From Spinellus fusiger (lineage: Eukaryota; Mucoromycota; Mucoromycetes; Mucorales; Phycomycetaceae), in assembly GCA_025094145.1 (NCBI GenBank), contig JALLLS010000103.1:44154-108153 (forward strand): a DNA stretch of 64,000 nt, given 5' to 3'. Shown here piece by piece: positions 46,804 to 60,090 of the stretch. Under the pieces are notes generated by a model that saw only the letters and a program-made list of their open reading frames with translations, did not search any database and was not told the origin of the DNA. The translations under genes were made by a program, and so were the position numbers. The first letter of the stretch is position 1. Each line of letters starts with the position of its first letter.

Positions 46804-48892
46804 GCTGTGTATTGTATATGTCTCTTTTCTCTTTTCTTTCTTTCTTTCTTTCTTTGTTATCTCTGCTTAAGAATAGTGCTGAATGGGGTCTATTCTGTTC
46901 ATTTCTGATTCAACAGCCGCGGATGACTATGACTGCTTGTTGAATCGACATTATTCCAAAAGTATTGGATCACTTTCTGAATAGAGCTTGGATCCAAGTA
47001 AGAGTAGTTTAAAAAATAAAATAAAGAATAAAAAAGTATGTTGGAGAGGTTTATATTTTAAACAGTCATCTAACTTTATGGAATAACTACAAACAATTAG
47101 GAATGAAGTTTTGTTTATTGAATATAAACAAATGAATATAGAGATATAGAGATATAGAGATATAGAGATATAGAGATATAGAGAGATAGAGAGATATAAA
47201 TAGAGACAGAGATATAGAGATAAATATAGAGAGATACACAGGCATCGATATAGCTATTCTATAGATATATAGCTCAGTGCTGTCAGAATAGAGTGTGTAT
47301 GAGATGTATTAGCCATACTCCAAGCAAGATAATAGTAATAAGTGATAAATAATAATTGTTAACTGATATCAAGGTATTTTCACTACAAGTTCAGACAGAA
47401 ATAATAATAATAATAAGAGAGTCATCTTCAGAAGAAGAAGAAAATAGATTGATTACAGGTCATTATAAACAAGCACTATTAGATTTAACCCATTGAACTT
47501 GTTTGTTCTTTCTTCTTCTATTGTCTATACTGTTTAGATTTAACTTACAATCCACTATCAATGACTTTTAATTTTAGTCTGTACATTGCTAGATGAATAG
47601 ATAGTATCAGTAAATAATGTGAAGATATAAACCAAGTGTAGTCTTACACTGCATTCGTATTGCTTACAATACAATGCACTGTAGGCCACTTGCCTGGCAT
47701 TCTGCTTCCCAAAAATGGGGTTGCTGAGTCTGATCTCCAGACAGCTGCAAAAGAAATAATACTGCTTGTTCTTGTTCTGTCTCATCAGGTAGAGGGTCAT
47801 TGATAGAAAAGACTACAAGATTAGAAGGGTTCCTATGGTCAGAAATTCACTATCTTGTTATTGTTGAGTGTGTATGCAGAGTGGCTAAATTCTTCAAATG
47901 TATACTTTCTAAAGACTGCAAGGCCTTTTTCCCTCACATCAAGGTACTTTAATTGAAAGGGCTTATCATCTATCTACAACAGATTCAGTGTCTTTTTATT
48001 ATTGTTATTGTTGTTGTTGTTATTGCTATTGTTGTTGTTGTTATTGCTATTGTTGTTGTTGTTATTGCTATTGTTGTTGTTGTTATTGCTATTGTTGTTG
48101 TTGTTATTGCTATTGTTGTTGTTGTTATTGCTATTGTTGTTGTTGTTATTGCTATTGTTGTTGTTATTGCTATTGTTGTTATTGTTATTGTATATTTAAA
48201 AAGGGCTCTGACTCTCGGAATGATATCATTATGCTGTTCAGTGAAGAAATTGGAAGAAAAGAAAAAGACTCGGGATTTCATGGGTTTGTTTGAGCGGAGC
48301 CAATACTGCTTCAGAAGTAACAGAGAGCACATTTAGTGAGATGACCACTGGTGTAAACAGTATAAATGATAAGATATTTGAAAAAAGGTAAGTGAATAGG
48401 TGGATGGAATAACCCTGTGTAATAGTGTAAATAACCACATATTATCTGCAGTCTTTAGACAGTCAGGCAAGGTGAATAAAACAGAAAGTGAATTTATCCC
48501 TCATTGTTGGATTCTGTAGTCTGTGTGCATGAGACTGAAGAAGAGATGATGAATGTTGATAAGACACCACCACTGTATTAGCAGTATAGTTGTTTCTGAT
48601 GAACAAGAAACAAGACAGAAGAGCAAGTCACTTTAAATTCAACAATTGGTATTAAGAGGGATGTTATCTTTAGGTTTCCCTTGATAACAGTCCTTGATCG
48701 AATGGTATGAAAAAGTACCCTTTGATCTTATTATAAAGAGTCTTTGTAATCACTATTACTAAGAGTTAAAGAAGAAGAAAAACAAAATATGAATTCATAA
48801 AGAATAGTTCAACAAGTCATACTAAACTGCATAATAACTTGCTTTTATTATTACTATTATTATTACACTATGAGTCGAATGCAATTCATGGA
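46804..48892. repeat. AT-rich spacer with minisatellites
   Basis: GATATAGA units at 47130-47225 and a 21-bp minisatellite (unit ATTGTTGTTGTTGTTATTGCT) at 48000-48190 that is open in several frames and produces spurious Leu, Cys/Tyr and Val/Ile/Ala ORFs. Minus ORF 47800-47558 has no recognisable domain. Confidence 0.8.
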
Positions 48893-50788
48893 TCAAGCCG
48901 TATACACTTTGCATGGTAATTGACTATCAAAAAATGAAAAGAAAGGGACTGTATCTTCTTGTGAGGAGGGATTAGAATCTATCCCCACTATGTTTATGGG
49001 TGGACATGATAGAGGATGTATCCATGCACCCTTTTTCCCTATAGGACCCAAGGGATGTGCTGCATTGTAAGGGTGGGATTGAGTCCTGTAACAGTGACTC
49101 TTTTGGATCCCAGTAGTACTAAGCTCTGAATCATTGTTAGCATAAAGGTCAGAGGGATACAAGGTAGATCTAGAGACAGGTGGGTGGGTGGTCAAGGGAA
49201 ATGCCTCGAGGATTCTTTTTCCATAGACATGAGAAGCGACTTTACTTGTTGGCAGGATGTCGAGATCTAAGCCAGTTGAAAAGGGCGAATACCAATTAAT
49301 GATTGTGGGTTGACTAAGAGGGAGTATTGGGCTTGGCAATTGTGAGGCATCGTTGTTTTCATCATCACTAGTCATGGGCGTAGAATCCATACCAAGAAGA
49401 GGTGCTTCTAGTGGTAGGATGGGTGAAATGGCAGGCGGCTGTCTATAGAGACACACTTTTTTTAATTGAGAATTGCATTTCTGTGGATTCACAAGTGATT
49501 TGTGTTGAACGGGATGATATCTCTTTCCTGAGGTATCTTTTGTTTTTTCTTTTGCATTTAGCCACACACTTGCTTCTGTCGAGGAGGCTCCATCCTCTGT
49601 CACTACTGTTGATTTCTGCCCATTACGGACTGATTTGACCAAGTTCAATGGCTGTGGTGTCTTTGTTTTGGTGACTGAAGTAGAGCGTAGACGCTTCTGG
49701 ATGCTGGGTTTGTGATTGGATTTACTGAGGGTAGTTTCTCTTTTACGACGTGGAGTGGGTTTGACAGGAGGTGCTTCTATCTTTTCTTCTACTCTCCGAT
49801 CTATATCATAATTAAATACTTCCACTGCAGGCATTAACAGTGCACGGTTGAGCTGTAACGTGGTTACAAGTGCTGTGCTGATCCCTGGCACTTTTTGAGC
49901 ATACTCCACGATACTGTCATACAACGTTGCACTGACGCGCATGCAGGGCTGGGAGACATTTTTAATACTCCGGAGGTGATGGGCATAAGTCTATACAGAA
50001 AACAAAAATTAGCATCCATTCCTCTGGTTGCCATGGAGAAGAGTAGATATTTAGGTAGTCTACGCTATAAACACCCTCCAAACATTCTCCCACTATTGTC
50101 CTTCTTATTGTTTTTTCTCTGTTTTAGGGATGAGACAAACAAGGGGGCAATAGACAAAGTGCTAATTTACTAGTCGTAAACACCCTGCTTTCACTCCTCT
50201 CCTTTCCCTCTGATGTGTCTCCGCGTAAAAATAAGTAAATAAAGAGCAAAAAAGAGCAAAAAAGAGCAAGAGAGCAAAAGAGCAAAATAAACAGATCCAC
50301 CGATCCACCGATCAATCGACCCATCAATCGACCCATCAATCGATAAAGAATAGATCCACCCACAGTAAAAATCAAGTGTCTACCCAATGGGAAATGCAAG
50401 TGTTTACCTTTATGAGTAGCAGTAAAAGCAGTCCAAGACAAGCATTGAACAGCCAAGAAGAAAGATAGTGAGTACAAGGGTTGAATTGAGTGGTTTGGTC
50501 TGTTGCTGATACAACAAGGGGTTTCATTGGCATTGATCTTGGAGAGTAAATATCACTCAACAATAAAGACATAGGCCAAGGGAGACTATGGACAGGTATT
50601 GGGACAAGGGAATTGGCGTGTATTCTTAGAGGGTGCAAGGGAATAGACAGAGAAGAGAGTAGATAGTAGTAGAGTTGTTGTACATGTGAGTAAATAGATA
50701 GGACAGCAATGATGACGGGAGAGAGAAGGAGAAGAACAAGCAGTAATACAATGAGGGATGCAATCTGTAAACCACGAGAGGTACGCAT
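48893..50788 (-). CDS. Two-TM protein of unknown function with long disordered tail
   Basis: Exons 50788-50408 and 49990-48893 join in phase for 492 aa. Residues 8-30 are a strong membrane helix (IASLIVLLLVLLLLSPVIIA) and residues 107-127 a second (LSSWLFNACLGLLLLLLIK, the exon ending at the Lys). Between them lies an 80-residue Pro-rich luminal or periplasm-like loop. The second exon starts with a helical segment (MRVSATLYDSIVEYAQKVPG) and continues as a long basic then Ser/Pro-rich cytoplasmic region with PPVKPTPRRKRE. I recognise no family. An in-frame Met at 50833 would lengthen the N-terminus by 15 residues. Confidence 0.65.
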
Positions 50789-53700
50789 AAGTGTAATAAA
50801 CGAAAGTAAAGTGGGTGAAAAGAACGATAACAAGTAATTCTGTGAACCAAACTGATTTTTTTATTCATCAAAGGATCCGCACTCAACCATTCCTTTTCTA
50901 TAAATGGCAGCAAAGAACCTTCTGCTACCCCGCTACCTTGTTGTTGGTGGTGAATGGCCATTTTGAATCTTGCTTTTTTATGAGGACATTTCATGTGATT
51001 CCTTGGTGTACTCTTCAGTGGGTATTAAATGAAGATGGGTAGATGAAATCAGTGGAACACAATGGGGCTTAATAGACTCAGTGGATTGAATACAAACACT
51101 CCATTGACTCCAGATGTTGTAAGCACCACAAACATTGTAAGCACCACACAAATACATTGCATTTACGTGTCTTGTCCTAGCCTAGTTTTGATGCACCACT
51201 CGACAAAAAAACAGACTACTATGAGTAAACTCGCCTTCAACAGATATCTGTGCTCATCGTCTCCTCAACCCTCGGCTCTTTCTTGTGTAGCGTTCAACAA
51301 GACGTCAGTTGAAATAGATAGCAGTTGCTGTAGAATTATCTATGAATATTTCTAGTGTGAATACAGCACTCATTTCTATTGGATAAGCATTCTGTAGACT
51401 TCATCTTTGTCTTTGTCTTTTATGCGTGTAAAGGTAATGACTCCACGTTTTTATAGGCTGTTGTTTTCTCCTTTAATTTTCCTCGTTCTGCTCATTCTAC
51501 GCTATTATCTAACTCCATAGTTTCCCATTATCAAACCTTACTTTGAAGCATTCTTTCTACATCTCTCTTTACAATGTCTTCTTTCATTAAAGGCACTCTT
51601 CTATTCATTATAGCTACGAGATTTGGATTACAGATCTGTCTGATCTACTCAAAAGTATATTCATATGCAGCTTGTACACTCGCTTTATTATTATTTATGT
51701 TTTCACCAAGGAAGAACATATTCTCTTGACACTTCTTAACTGAACTGTCTTCCAAACTATGCTGGTACAACCACACGAAAGCCCATTGGCAAGATAATAA
51801 AGTGAACCCACAGCCTGTTGGCTTTAGAGACTATATAAGCCTACGATTCTTTCTTCTACAGGAATATAATTTTCTTGTTTGGATAGCTTATTCAATACTC
51901 AATGCAATGCACTCTTTGGCCCATAGCATACTCTCACTGTAATACATGGGCTAATGTAATGACTATGGATTCTATCTTTCATTACCCTACACTTGAAACG
52001 AAAAGAATTCTATCCAACGTCTGTAAATCAGAAACCAAGCAATGGCACTTTTTATATAGAGTGATCTACCAGAAAAGTTTATTGTTTCTAATTAGAATAA
52101 AACGTGGATATAAATAGGAAGTAGGACGGAAAGAGAGAGAGAAAGAAAAAAAGAACTGTATTCAGTTGATACTACAACCAGAAATGGAGAGTTGGACTCT
52201 ACAGATAAGAATTGAATGGAGGAAAGGACCTTTTCATAATTGAGACTAGGGTCGATAAAATCTCAACTGATCTCCTTTATTTTCTATTGATTTTATATGT
52301 TTGTCTGTGTAAAATGAACAGGAGAAGAAGAACAAAAACGGAAAAACGGAAACTCTTTTACTGGTTTCTTCTTGCTGTATAATTTAACCATTTGACTTGT
52401 TTAGCTTGAGTTTAAAGAAAAATTCTTTCTTTACAATCGATAAAAATTAAAACTATACAAAGGATAGTAAACCAACAGATGAGACATGGCCTTACATGCA
52501 TATAGGCTAGTCTTCTGCCACTCTGCATACATTTACATATAGATCTACATGTATGTATGTACTTACATTTACATTTATACTTACACACATAGATAGATAA
52601 ATAGACAAATAGACACAGGGTTATACATGGGCATATATCTATTCATTTGATAATATACGTTTTTGAAGCCATATCTTGGGCTGTAGACTATTGATTGTGT
52701 AGTACCTAGGGATCAAAGGATCTTTTGTGTCTAGCGCTGACTCTGTGGCTTTGATTATCTATCTACTTTTACATTTGTCACTGTGCTATTATACTACCAT
52801 GATTTACCTTCAGATGAAACCAAGAGTGTGATGATAATGTCCCATGTGCTATGATGCCTTCAATGTGCAGTTAATACAACCAACATAGTCAATCTTCAGT
52901 CTATAAGGAAAATAGGGAATTAATCGTGGTAGATATGCCTATTCTATAGGCTTAGTGTCTTACTAAGACACAATTCACTACTATACAACAGTACACAGTA
53001 GAAAATCAAAGTAATACATCACAATACCATTCATTACGTAAGACATGTACACTGTTAGATAAGACATCTGTCCATTGTGAAGTATTGATCTTCTCTTCTC
53101 TTATTGTCTATTTCTATCTTTACATCGTCATTTTATATTGACTGGTGTATTCATCATCATAATAAATACATGGATCATCACTCTTTAATTAATTGTCATG
53201 AAGTCTGAGGAGCATTTATTTACATCTCTCCCCTAAAAACACTATTCCTTTATTTATTTATTTATAAAAAGAGAAAAAATAAGTAATATAAAATAGATGA
53301 AGAGGTTACACATATTTCTATCTCTTTTTATACTGAAAGCTTTAATGACCAAACAAGTATTGAGGCTGCTTTCTACTCTCCAAAGGCGTAAGAGAAACAG
53401 AATAAATAGTCACTTTTTGAATGCAGAAACAAAAATAAAAATAAAAATACATAAAAAATAAACAAACACAATAACATTTAAATGTCTATAAAGAAAAAGG
53501 GTCTTTGGGAATAACTAAATGGATTGAAACACATACAAGTCAAAAGGAAAAGATATAGATAATAGACACCCTTTTATGATTAAGATTATAAATAAGGATA
53601 AACCCTTATTGAATAACCCCGAGTAAAATAAAGCACACATCTGATACTATCAAAGACACCGCAAAAGAGTGTCAGCGTGTGAGGCCATAGCTATACATCT

Positions 53701-54651
53701 ATATAGTTTATCTATCATTAAGCCATCTCAAGTGAAAAAGTATTTGAAAAATAGAAAATAATATAACACACTATCAGTAGAATAAGCATGATAATGAAGA
53801 GTTACCATAAAATGAAATCAGCTGTACAAAGAAAGGCAGTATTTCAAACAATGTAAACACCAGTGCTTGAACAGACCCCGGATTTTCCTTTAATAGTTCT
53901 AATTACCATGCTTATAAAGCATTCTCACTTTGATCTTGGACAAGGTAGTCTACTATAAAATAACAAATATCAAGTATTTGAACCTATCAGCTTGTTTAAT
54001 CCTGTTTATCTAGACTCGGAAAATGAAGATACAGTATTGATGAGGCTTGTATTAACATTAAGATTAATAGTGATACCATAAATTTAAATAAGCTCCTATT
54101 GCAATATATAAAAAGAAATATAATATAACCCTTTCCCAAAGAGATGGAATCGACATTATAAAGCAGTGGCAAACTATTCAGTGCCCTGCCAATGAATTGA
54201 TAGCATCTGATAAAGGTAAAGAGACAGATAGTATTTACTAGTGAATACTTTAAAAGTTTGTATGGATTTATGGATTTATTGCTTTACAGGACGATGGATT
54301 AATATCTCAATCATATGTAAATATCATTTAATAAATCGTACATCATCTTAATTACTCAGGTGGATGTTTGACGATTAACTCTGCTGTTTATTATCTTACT
54401 ATTTGCCTATTTTCTTAAAAATAATTACATGTGATTATCACTCGCAGGTTCATCGCAATGATTGACCAAAATAAAATGCATGCTACATAATCAAGAGATT
54501 GGAGTTGTTTTGCAGCGATTAGATTTCTTCTTTACCTGAGATACAACGATATAAACATAAAGGTCTATTTATTTTAGGAAACACTAGACAATGCAATATC
54601 TTTTGCATGACAAGATTCAAATTACACACAGTTCATCTCCACTTTTCATAC
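50789..54651. other. Large AT-rich gene desert (3.9 kb)
   Basis: ORFs of 70-100 codons (51062-51355, 51902-52117) have no recognisable domain, codon bias or splice context. No shared repeat with the rest of the window was noticed. Possibly decayed mobile DNA. Confidence 0.5.
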
Positions 54652-55930
54652 AGTTTGTCTGTAGCATGAATTTCTGTCAGTTATTCAACCAAGGCTCCAG
54701 CGATATCTAAAAAGGATAAAGACAAGAATGAACCAGTAAACTTGTATTTGTATTGGTTCTAGTAGTATCATTAGAGTCTTTGTGTTTGTGTGTGTGTGTG
54801 TGTGTGTTATCTAAAGGAGTGCTGTGGATGGGTATTATTCTCCCTCTGAGATAATCTTCAAGTTGGTACTTAATACTATTGATATAAGATGTATATTAGC
54901 AGCCATCTTTCACTTTAGCGTGAATGGATTAATATATACTTGGAGAATATATAAGTATAAGAGACTCTATTATTGCTATTGTGGACCAGGACTTGCAAAA
55001 CGGGTGATTATTCAGACTTCTAACCAGTATCACATAAAGGTGTCTTGGTTATCATTCTTCTGGTAGGATGTACACCTGAAGAACTTGTTATAGTCTTCTA
55101 ATAAAATCAAATACATGTAAGAATCTTAGCTTGCTTCTACAGGCATGCTATATCTTTTTTTTTACTTTATTAATGTCTTGTTGACTGTGTAGCATTTCTG
55201 GTCTAGAGAAATAGATAATAATAATATATTAATAATAATAATAAAGAAAGAAAAAGCCTTTAATAACACTGAATAGTGCCAACTACTATTTATCGTTCAT
55301 TCGTAGGACGGTGTCTTCAATAGCTTCTTGGGTCTAGAGGTATTTGGTTAGTTAACGTACGATTCACTCTGCTCTTTTCTATTCAACTTGTTTGTCATTC
55401 TTTTATACTTCTGTTTTACTCTAATGATTAATACAAATAGAAGAACTTGGATGAATTAACCACCAAATATAACAACTTTACCATTAAAAGGCACACATTC
55501 CGATACATGCTATTACACTTTCTTACTATCTCTAAAAGATCTATCCACTGCATCAAATAAGCTACGGCTCATCATAGTTACTTTATCCCAAACTAATCAT
55601 TGTGTGGCTTTTTTATTTTATTTTATTTTATTTTATTTTATTTATTTATTTTTTACGATTTGCTAACTGCTAACTTTTATATATATTAATATACTTTTTT
55701 TTAAAAAAAAATAAAAATAAAGTCGCAGTTTTTGTAATTTGATGTCGTCCAAGAAACTTGCTGTCCAAAAATAAAGTCGTGTTCACGTTTCATGCACTTT
55801 GATTTCGTTTAGTAATTTTCATATAAAATTGTTGGTGTTTTTATATTATATTATAAATGAGTTGTTGTACTCAATTTCCAATGAATACACTTCCAGAAAG
55901 ACCTTCTGAGGATGAATGGCAAGTGTGAGG
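54652..55930 (+). repeat. Left arm of a large inverted repeat
   Basis: It begins TTTGTCTGTAGCATGA and ends GGCAAGTGTGAGGGAT, and matches 61384-60091 on the other strand almost throughout. An 80-codon frame (54824-55066) is the same in both arms apart from one Ile/Thr change. The GT run at 54786-54808 and TTTTA run at 55613-55650 differ in length between arms. The inner 70 bp encode the first exon of a LINE ORF1 (MSCCTQFPMNTLPERPSEDE). Confidence 0.9.
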
Positions 55931-57893
55931 GATCTATTGAGGGATGTCATTGGATGAATGGCAATAATCAGTTAACACATTCAACATTAACAACTTCTTC
56001 CCTAGCCTATAGCTCTTCCCAAAACAACTCTAGAGGCTCTTCCTAAGCGACCACCACCGCTACCCACACCACCACTCAAAGCTTCCCTTTCCTATGCCAG
56101 AGCAGCTCAGAAAAGCGTCTCTCATTCTTCTATCAACCACCGGGTTGCAGTAGTCATCGGGTTAGAGAACCCTCATACTTGTCCTCAGGAATGATGATAG
56201 GGTATAACAGCTCACTCAGTCATGTTTGAAGTTCTCCTTTATGACACTGCATTATATAATGCATTTTGGCCTGCTTTGAGCAAGATCTATATCAAAGGCA
56301 CTTACTATGGCCTCACATCTAAGGAAAAAGAACAACATTGATTCTATTGAACTTTATTTCGGTGATAGAGCCTCTTGCAATAAAGCCTGCACTTCTATTC
56401 TTGCCAATAGTGTGTCCATTTCTTCTGTTTTTGTAGTGTCTTCCGAGAATAAGCTGTTAAGACTGAGTATCAACCTGATCCTTCTGCTCCCTTTGATGTA
56501 GTCCAGGAGATTGTTGTAGATCAGGACAACCTATTCTACTGTGGCTCGGGTCATATTTACATGACTCGCCCTCCAAACTCAGAGAAGCCTTTCAAGATAC
56601 TTGTTCTCACAACAGCTGCTACTATAGAAGGAACATCTTTCCCGAACCCACCCAACATTCAGTACACTGCCCTAGGCACCACTGACTCACCTCTGCTGGC
56701 CCAGCAAACTGTGTTTAAAGGGTATACGCATGTGGATACATCTAGCCAAGAGGAGTTCTATGTGGACTCTCATGCTAATAATAATGAATAAGAGAAAGAA
56801 GAGGAGACCCCACCACCTTCATACTATTTGAAGATCTCAACTACTCTCAGTATGCATATGCCCATCAACCTTGTCTTGTACCTCGGCCTTCTCAGTGCGC
56901 TATTCGCCACAGATGCAGTGGGATCTCTTGAAGACTACTGTATGTGGATTGATTCAATCCTTTAACAGACGTCCACAGACGAACCTGCAGAAGATGGAGC
57001 GATTGCTGCAGAGTAAAAGAGACTGCCTAGTGAAGAAGTTTGCTTCCAATCCTGGTCAGAATTTCCAACTGCCAGTGATTGAGAGGCAGCTTCATGCGAT
57101 TGAGATTGAACGCACAGAACAACAAGCCCTTTGCGCAGGTAAACTTTGGAGAAAGAATGGAGAGACCTCTGCTGGATACCTGAAGAAAACAGTGGAGTCG
57201 CCAAACTCACAAGAACATTGTCTGCCTCTCACTCTACCAATGACATACTGGACACTGATCCTGAGGGGATGAAAGAAGCTGCAGCTTGCTTTTATGAGCA
57301 GTTGTATACACCAGAAGCAGTAGATCCAGAAGCATTAGAAAACCTTTTAAGCAATCCACATGTGTCAGTCTGCTGCCAAATAGAGAAGGGATCTGTCCTC
57401 ATTGAATAACTGGTATCCAATGGCACTGATCAATACAGACGCCAAGATGTTTACTCGTCTCTTGAGTTCTTGTCTCCTCTCTGCTGCTGGTTCACTCATA
57501 TCGCCCTACCTAACTGGTTTTTTGAAGGGTCGTTTTATTGCTGATCTCAATGTTAATTAATATGTTGATGGAATATGCACGCACTACAAAATCTACAGCC
57601 ATTGGGCTTCTACTTGACCAAGAAAAGGCATATGATCGTATACATTCAGGATACCTTCAGAGGGTTTTCTACAAGCTCAACTCTTCACCTGCCGTTGTCA
57701 CTTGTATCTGCCAACTCCTCTTCTTTACAATGATACAGATCGACGTCAATGGATACTTATTTCGCTATCTGGAGACACCATTGGACCTTTTTTTATATAT
57801 ATATATATACAACTCCTTTTAACCCTGTCCATGTTCTGACCACGGTGGATCACTTGGTCTTCAAGCTGCAAGCCGAGTTGGACTTGAAAAACT
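55857..57893 (+). mobile_element. L1-like LINE (non-LTR retrotransposon) relic
   Basis: Reading across frames, an ORF1-like part (SYARAAQKSVSHSS, HRVAVVIGLENPHTCPQE, then FEVLLYDTALYNAFWPALS) is followed by reverse-transcriptase fragments. 56871-57272 holds the pre-RT region (QALCAGKLWRKNGETSAGYL) and 57480-57760 the RT core start (LTGFLKGRFIADLN, AIGLLLDQEKAYDRIHSGYL, VNGYLFRYL). The order and motifs fit L1-clade elements of Mucoromycota. Multiple stops and frame changes, loss of most of the RT and absence of an endonuclease show that it is dead. ORF1 seems to start in the inverted-repeat arm, across a possible intron. Confidence 0.75.
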
Positions 57894-58524
57894 AATTATT
57901 ATATTATAAAACACAAAATACATACACAGAAAAACAACTAAAAAAATAGAAAAACAAAAAAATGAAAGTTGTGATATTTCTTAAGATAGCAAACTCACAA
58001 TAGAAACGAGCACCGCTCCTTTACAAAAAGAAAACTTCTTCCCTAGCTTCTCCAACTAAAAAAAAACTTCTTGTCAACTCTTCCTGTTTTAAAGTTAAAA
58101 GGTGAATTTGTAAGGGAAAAAAAGAATAAAGGACAATATAGCAACTCTGTGAGAATCCTTTAGGAATTTAATTAATTAATTATACTGTATATGATTATAT
58201 CCCTAACACCAAGTAAATCATTTGTGAAATATATCATCTAGTACAAGTCATGTTATAATTTACTGTATACGCTTTAAATATAATGATATACTATGTACAT
58301 AAAGCTTTTATCATATTGTTTACAGCACTTCCAGAAATAATTATTATTTGTTATTGTAAAAGATATCATAAACATTTCTTGCCAACTTATTATTGACATT
58401 GGAGATTGCTGTGGTTAGGTTTTCTGCAAGTTATGTCAGAAAGTGATTCAAGTTCTGATTGCCCAAGATAGGGATTTCCAGCATATCATTAAACAAGTCG
58501 ATCAATGATTGAAAGATTCTTTAT
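57894..58524. other. Very AT-rich stretch, no gene
   Basis: A-rich tracts directly follow the LINE relic and may be its 3' tail. Nothing else recognised. Confidence 0.5.
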
Positions 58525-60015
58525 CTAGTCCATCTTTAAGCTTGCATCTTTTCCATGATCAAACACATTTATTGCAATTGCACGGAATAGTCTTGACACC
58601 AAAGATACTATGGGTGTGTTGTCATTGCTTGTATCAAAATCTGACAACGTCCACAAAGTTGCTGGTCTACAACGGGTATCGTTTGTAAAAACAGAAGAGG
58701 AACGGCATAGTAGATATGTGCTTGGAAAGCAGAACTTTGACTTAACCTGGCGTAGTTGAGAAAGCTTGTCAAATATGTATAGTTTTTTGTATCTAGTATC
58801 AAAAGTTGTGGACGTGTACCAGTTAATAAACTGCTTTGAGACAAAGATAGATGTTGTTGAGGATGGTTCAAATTCATTTGAAGACGAAGGACCAAGGCTA
58901 GGCTCCAACACAGTATCAATACGAATGGATAATGTGATGAGTACATTCATGATTATTTAACTTCGATGTTTGGGTAGCGTGTGAAGGGTTGAGGTAGAGA
59001 CGATGGTAATATTTGTGTCTTTGTTGATTTGATCTTCTCGTGATGGTCATCATGTTCAGGCGTTTGGCCGTATACTTCAGTACAGCAAATCATCAATCTA
59101 CCACAAAACAAAGTAAGCTTCAGCTTCTTTTCTGTAGATATTACTCTTTGTTAGAGTCTATCAGCAAAGTTCCTTCAATCATGCGAGTACACACGTATCA
59201 TACCCAAGGATATCGATTCCAATTAGTGTTAAGGATAGCTGATGTCTTCATTTATTTCAACGTAACTTTCCTTTGTAATCAATCTTTGTATTGGGCGAAT
59301 TGCAATATGATTGGGCAACAGGGTTGTTTGGCAAATATTGGTTTCATCTTGTGTAAATGTATGATATTTTGAAACTGAATAAAAACGGGTGACAAAGGGT
59401 CTTCGGTTTCCAGAACAGATGGGATTGTGTTGCTATCTGCCAGAAAGTTGTGCTCCAGTCCATTTCTGATAATACCAATCGGTTGTAATTCGCCCAGTTC
59501 AGCAACTAACAATTTTTGTCGTTGGATTTCTTTTAGTTTATGGAGCGCATGCATTGCAGAAAGGATGGCTGTTTTGGAATCACACCAGGTTATAGTGGAG
59601 GTGGCTTGAGCATTCATTTCAACTGATAATGTGGGTGCTGTTCGATGAAGCATAGGTTGGTTGGTTGCTAGATCTTCAATGGTTGCATCTTCAGAGTCCA
59701 AGTCATAATCATCAGTCTTGGACTATTTGCCATAATGTCGTTGGACGTATCGCTTAAAATTGTCAGTTTCATTGATCAGTGTGGTGCACACATCACAAGT
59801 AAATGACCCATTATCATCACGATTAAATTCCTTTGGAGTTATGTCAAGAAAAATAAATAAATACGTATGCCAATATCAAAACACAGGACTTACTGTTGCC
59901 GATTGTGATAACAATATATTGCTTATGATGTCTATACTTTTATTGTGTAAGTTTTTTTTATATTAATTTCTTGCATGATTGACAGGTATCATTGCTCATT
60001 TCTGCCTCAACAAAT
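58525..60015 (-). pseudogene. Decayed minus-strand ORFs with a zinc-finger-like motif
   Basis: Minus-strand frames at 59860-59740 read GSFTCDVCTTLINETDNF with a following R-x-x-x-R-H-Y, close to a C2H2/BED-type finger, then 59701-59279 and 58950-58525 as separate open frames. No catalytic motif is recognisable. Finger plus following ORFs, next to long inverted repeats, would fit a cut-and-paste transposase remnant, but I cannot name a superfamily. Confidence 0.35.
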
Positions 60016-60090
60016 CAAGTCAAATGGGAAGATGAAGGCGAGACGATAATAAAGAAAAGAAAAAGAGGTGTGTGTGTGAGAGAGAAAACT

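Noticed and set aside
48000..48190. Long ORFs on both strands (poly-Leu, Cys/Tyr and Ile/Ala/Thr repeats)
   Set aside because: They are translations of one 21-bp minisatellite in several frames and have no flanking coding signal.
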